The position numbers and the translations under genes were made by a program. Under the pieces are notes generated by a model that was not told the DNA's origin, did no database searches, and saw nothing but the letters and a program-made list of their open reading frames with translations. Source: Coraliomargarita algicola (lineage in GTDB: Bacteria > Verrucomicrobiota > Verrucomicrobiia > Opitutales > Coraliomargaritaceae). Taken from it: a stretch of DNA of 64,000 bases. Of this stretch, positions 62,617-64,000 are shown in pieces. The stretch is from assembly GCF_033878955.1 (NCBI RefSeq), contig NZ_CP138858.1, forward strand, positions 5,297,001 to 5,361,000, read 5' to 3'. Every line of letters starts with the position of its first letter. Within the stretch, counting starts at the first letter, position 1.

Positions 62617-64000
62617 ATGTATAAGACCTTAGTTGTGACTGATCAAACGGAGACGCCTCCGTTAGATCTCAATGTGATCACGTTTGAGCAGTATCTCTCA
62701 GATTATCCGAAGCTGGGAGAGCCGCGCACGCGCATTATCAATTTGTGCGATACCGAGCACTATTTAAGCCGGGGCTATTATTGCTCGCTGCTGGCGGAGT
62801 CGCGCAAACACCGGGTGTTGCCCAGTGTCAATACCATCAATGATCTTCGTTATCAAGATGGCGGTGAAGAGCATCGTTTGCAGCCCTTGCTTCCAAAGTT
62901 GAGTGCGGACATGGAGGTGCCGGTCGTGCTCAATATCTATTTTGGTTGGACGGAGCGTGAGGAGTGGAAAAAAGTGGCGCGTGCGGTCTTTGAGCGCTAT
63001 GCGGCGCCGCTCTTGCGGGCAAGCCTTAGCCGTGGCGTGCATGGCTTGGAACTTTCGGTCGAGCGTGATAATTTATCCGTTCTCAATACTGCGGAGCGTG
63101 AGACCTTCTATGAGCGGCTGCGGATCTTTACCGAGCAAGTGTGGCGCAATCCTAGCCATAAGAATAAGCATCGCTGGGACATGGCTATTTTGCATAATCC
63201 GGATGAGGCCAATGCGCCGAGTGATGCTGAAGCGATTAAGCGCTTTGTCAAAGCAGCTGCCAAGGTCGGCATCGCCGCAGAGTTGGTGCGTTCAGATGAG
63301 CTGAAGCATCTCTCGCAATACGATGCGCTCTTTATCCGAGAGACGACCAGTATCGACCACCCTACCTACCGACTTTCGCGCAAGGGGGAAATGGAAGGCT
63401 TGGTGGTGATCGATGATGCGACTTCAATCATGCGCTGCTGCAACAAGATCTTTTTACAGGATGCGTTCAGTTATAATAAGGTCAGTGCGCCCCGCACTTT
63501 AGTGGTGGCCAATGCCGAGGCGCTGGAGCTCGATCGCATTGAGGCTCATTTTGATTATCCTGTGGTGCTCAAAATGCCAGAGAGTTCATTTTCGATCGGC
63601 GTGTATAAAGTCGGCAACCGCGACGAGCTCAAAGAGAAGTTGGGATTGATGCTTAAAGAGTCGGCATTAGCTTTGGTGCAGGAATACATCTACACCGATT
63701 TTGATTGGCGCATCGGTGTGCTCAATGGCCGGGCCATCTATGCCTGTAAATACTTTATGGCACGCGACCATTGGCAAATTTATAACCATGCATCGAGCCG
63801 AAAGTCCGGCAAGTCCGGCGGCTTTGATACCATCCCTACCTTTGAAGCACCGAAGCCGGTGTTGGACGCGGCACTCAAGGCCAGCGCGATCATTGGCAAC
63901 GGTCTGTATGGAGTCGATCTCAAGCAAAAGGGCAACCAGATCTATGTGATCGAGGTGAACGACAACCCGAGCATTGATCACAGCGTGGAAGATGCCTACT
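62617..64000 (+). CDS. RimK-like ATP-grasp ligase with N-terminal RLAN-type domain, cut by window end
   Basis: The ATG at 62617 (MYKTLVVTDQTETPPLDLNV) opens 461 codons to the window edge. The first half (NLCDTEHYLSRGYYCSLLAESRKHRVLPS split near 43-71) matches the RimK-like ATP-grasp N-terminal (RLAN) domain. From about residue 285 the ATP-grasp fold follows: YPVVLKMPESSFSIGVYKV, ALVQEYIYTDFDWRIGVLNG, and the metal-binding YVIEVNDNPSIDHSVED at the edge. Such enzymes ligate amino acids to a carboxylate of a peptide or small molecule; the substrate is unknown. Little of the C-terminus should be missing. Confidence 0.87.
   Translation, partial: MYKTLVVTDQTETPPLDLNVITFEQYLSDYPKLGEPRTRIINLCDTEHYLSRGYYCSLLAESRKHRVLPSVNTINDLRYQDGGEEHRLQPLLPKLSADMEVPVVLNIYFGWTEREEWKKVARAVFERYAAPLLRASLSRGVHGLELSVERDNLSVLNTAERETFYERLRIFTEQVWRNPSHKNKHRWDMAILHNPDEANAPSDAEAIKRFVKAAAKVGIAAELVRSDELKHLSQYDALFIRETTSIDHPTYRLSRKGEMEGLVVIDDATSIMRCCNKIFLQDAFSYNKVSAPRTLVVANAEALELDRIEAHFDYPVVLKMPESSFSIGVYKVGNRDELKEKLGLMLKESALALVQEYIYTDFDWRIGVLNGRAIYACKYFMARDHWQIYNHASSRKSGKSGGFDTIPTFEAPKPVLDAALKASAIIGNGLYGVDLKQKGNQIYVIEVNDNPSIDHSVEDAY

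Overview
The window looks like a chromosomal segment of a Verrucomicrobiota bacterium, most likely a marine or saline Opitutae/Coraliomargarita-type organism. This is an inference from a PEP-CTERM protein with a VPES...RRRR tail, a GxxExxY-type protein, GTP-dependent PEP carboxykinase, a compact ParC-like topoisomerase subunit, a FucP-type fucose permease and an integron with a long IntI. No rRNA or tRNA gene was seen, so the placement rests on protein character only.

Layout. 0-10 kb: pckG (cut by the left edge), a type IIA topoisomerase A subunit, a PEP-CTERM protein, and an MFP-RND-TolC tripartite efflux operon whose RND gene is split by one frameshift. 10-13.5 kb: a minus-strand molybdenum cofactor operon (moeA, moaC, mobA, moaD, moaE, MOSC) with no moaA. 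13.6-21.2 kb: a TPR membrane protein, purU, a large FG-GAP surface protein and carB. 21.3-24.4 kb: three poorly characterised exported proteins. 24.7-29.2 kb: fucP with a double-domain class II aldolase, then a Na/Pi cotransporter. 29.7-36.5 kb: AddA-like and AddB-like helicase/nuclease genes with a GxxExxY gene wedged between them and bracketed by inverted pairs of a 12-bp motif. 36.6-42.7 kb: metY, a TMTC-like membrane protein, a DUF192 lipoprotein, an M24 peptidase and hemL. 42.86-54.0 kb: a chromosomal integron. 54.4-64 kb: nadE, a TolC-family protein, maf, a TonB-like protein, an RluA-family pseudouridine synthase, a lytic transglycosylase, an HI0933-like flavoprotein, an array of about 96-bp palindromic repeats and a RimK-like ATP-grasp enzyme.

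The integron is the main accessory region. intI (plus strand) diverges from an array of short minus-strand genes, most of them separated by attC-like imperfect palindromes. Cassettes include a YefM-YoeB toxin-antitoxin pair, a YwqG-like protein, a DUF4177-ExbD-like fusion and several small exported or membrane proteins. Two almost identical 1,807-nt group II introns, oriented against the cassette genes as in group IIC-attC introns, and a third deletion remnant sit in the array, with a truncated IS110-family transposase. A GAAC-N4-GTTC palindrome lies just upstream of intI and may be a LexA operator.

A practical caution: at least eight single-base frameshifts split otherwise well-conserved genes (RND pump, TPR protein, Gly/Ser-rich protein, AddA twice, AddB, TMTC-like protein, flavoprotein). 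Nearly all sit in short mononucleotide runs, and a one-base correction restores the family sequence. Consensus error in a long-read assembly is at least as likely as real gene decay.
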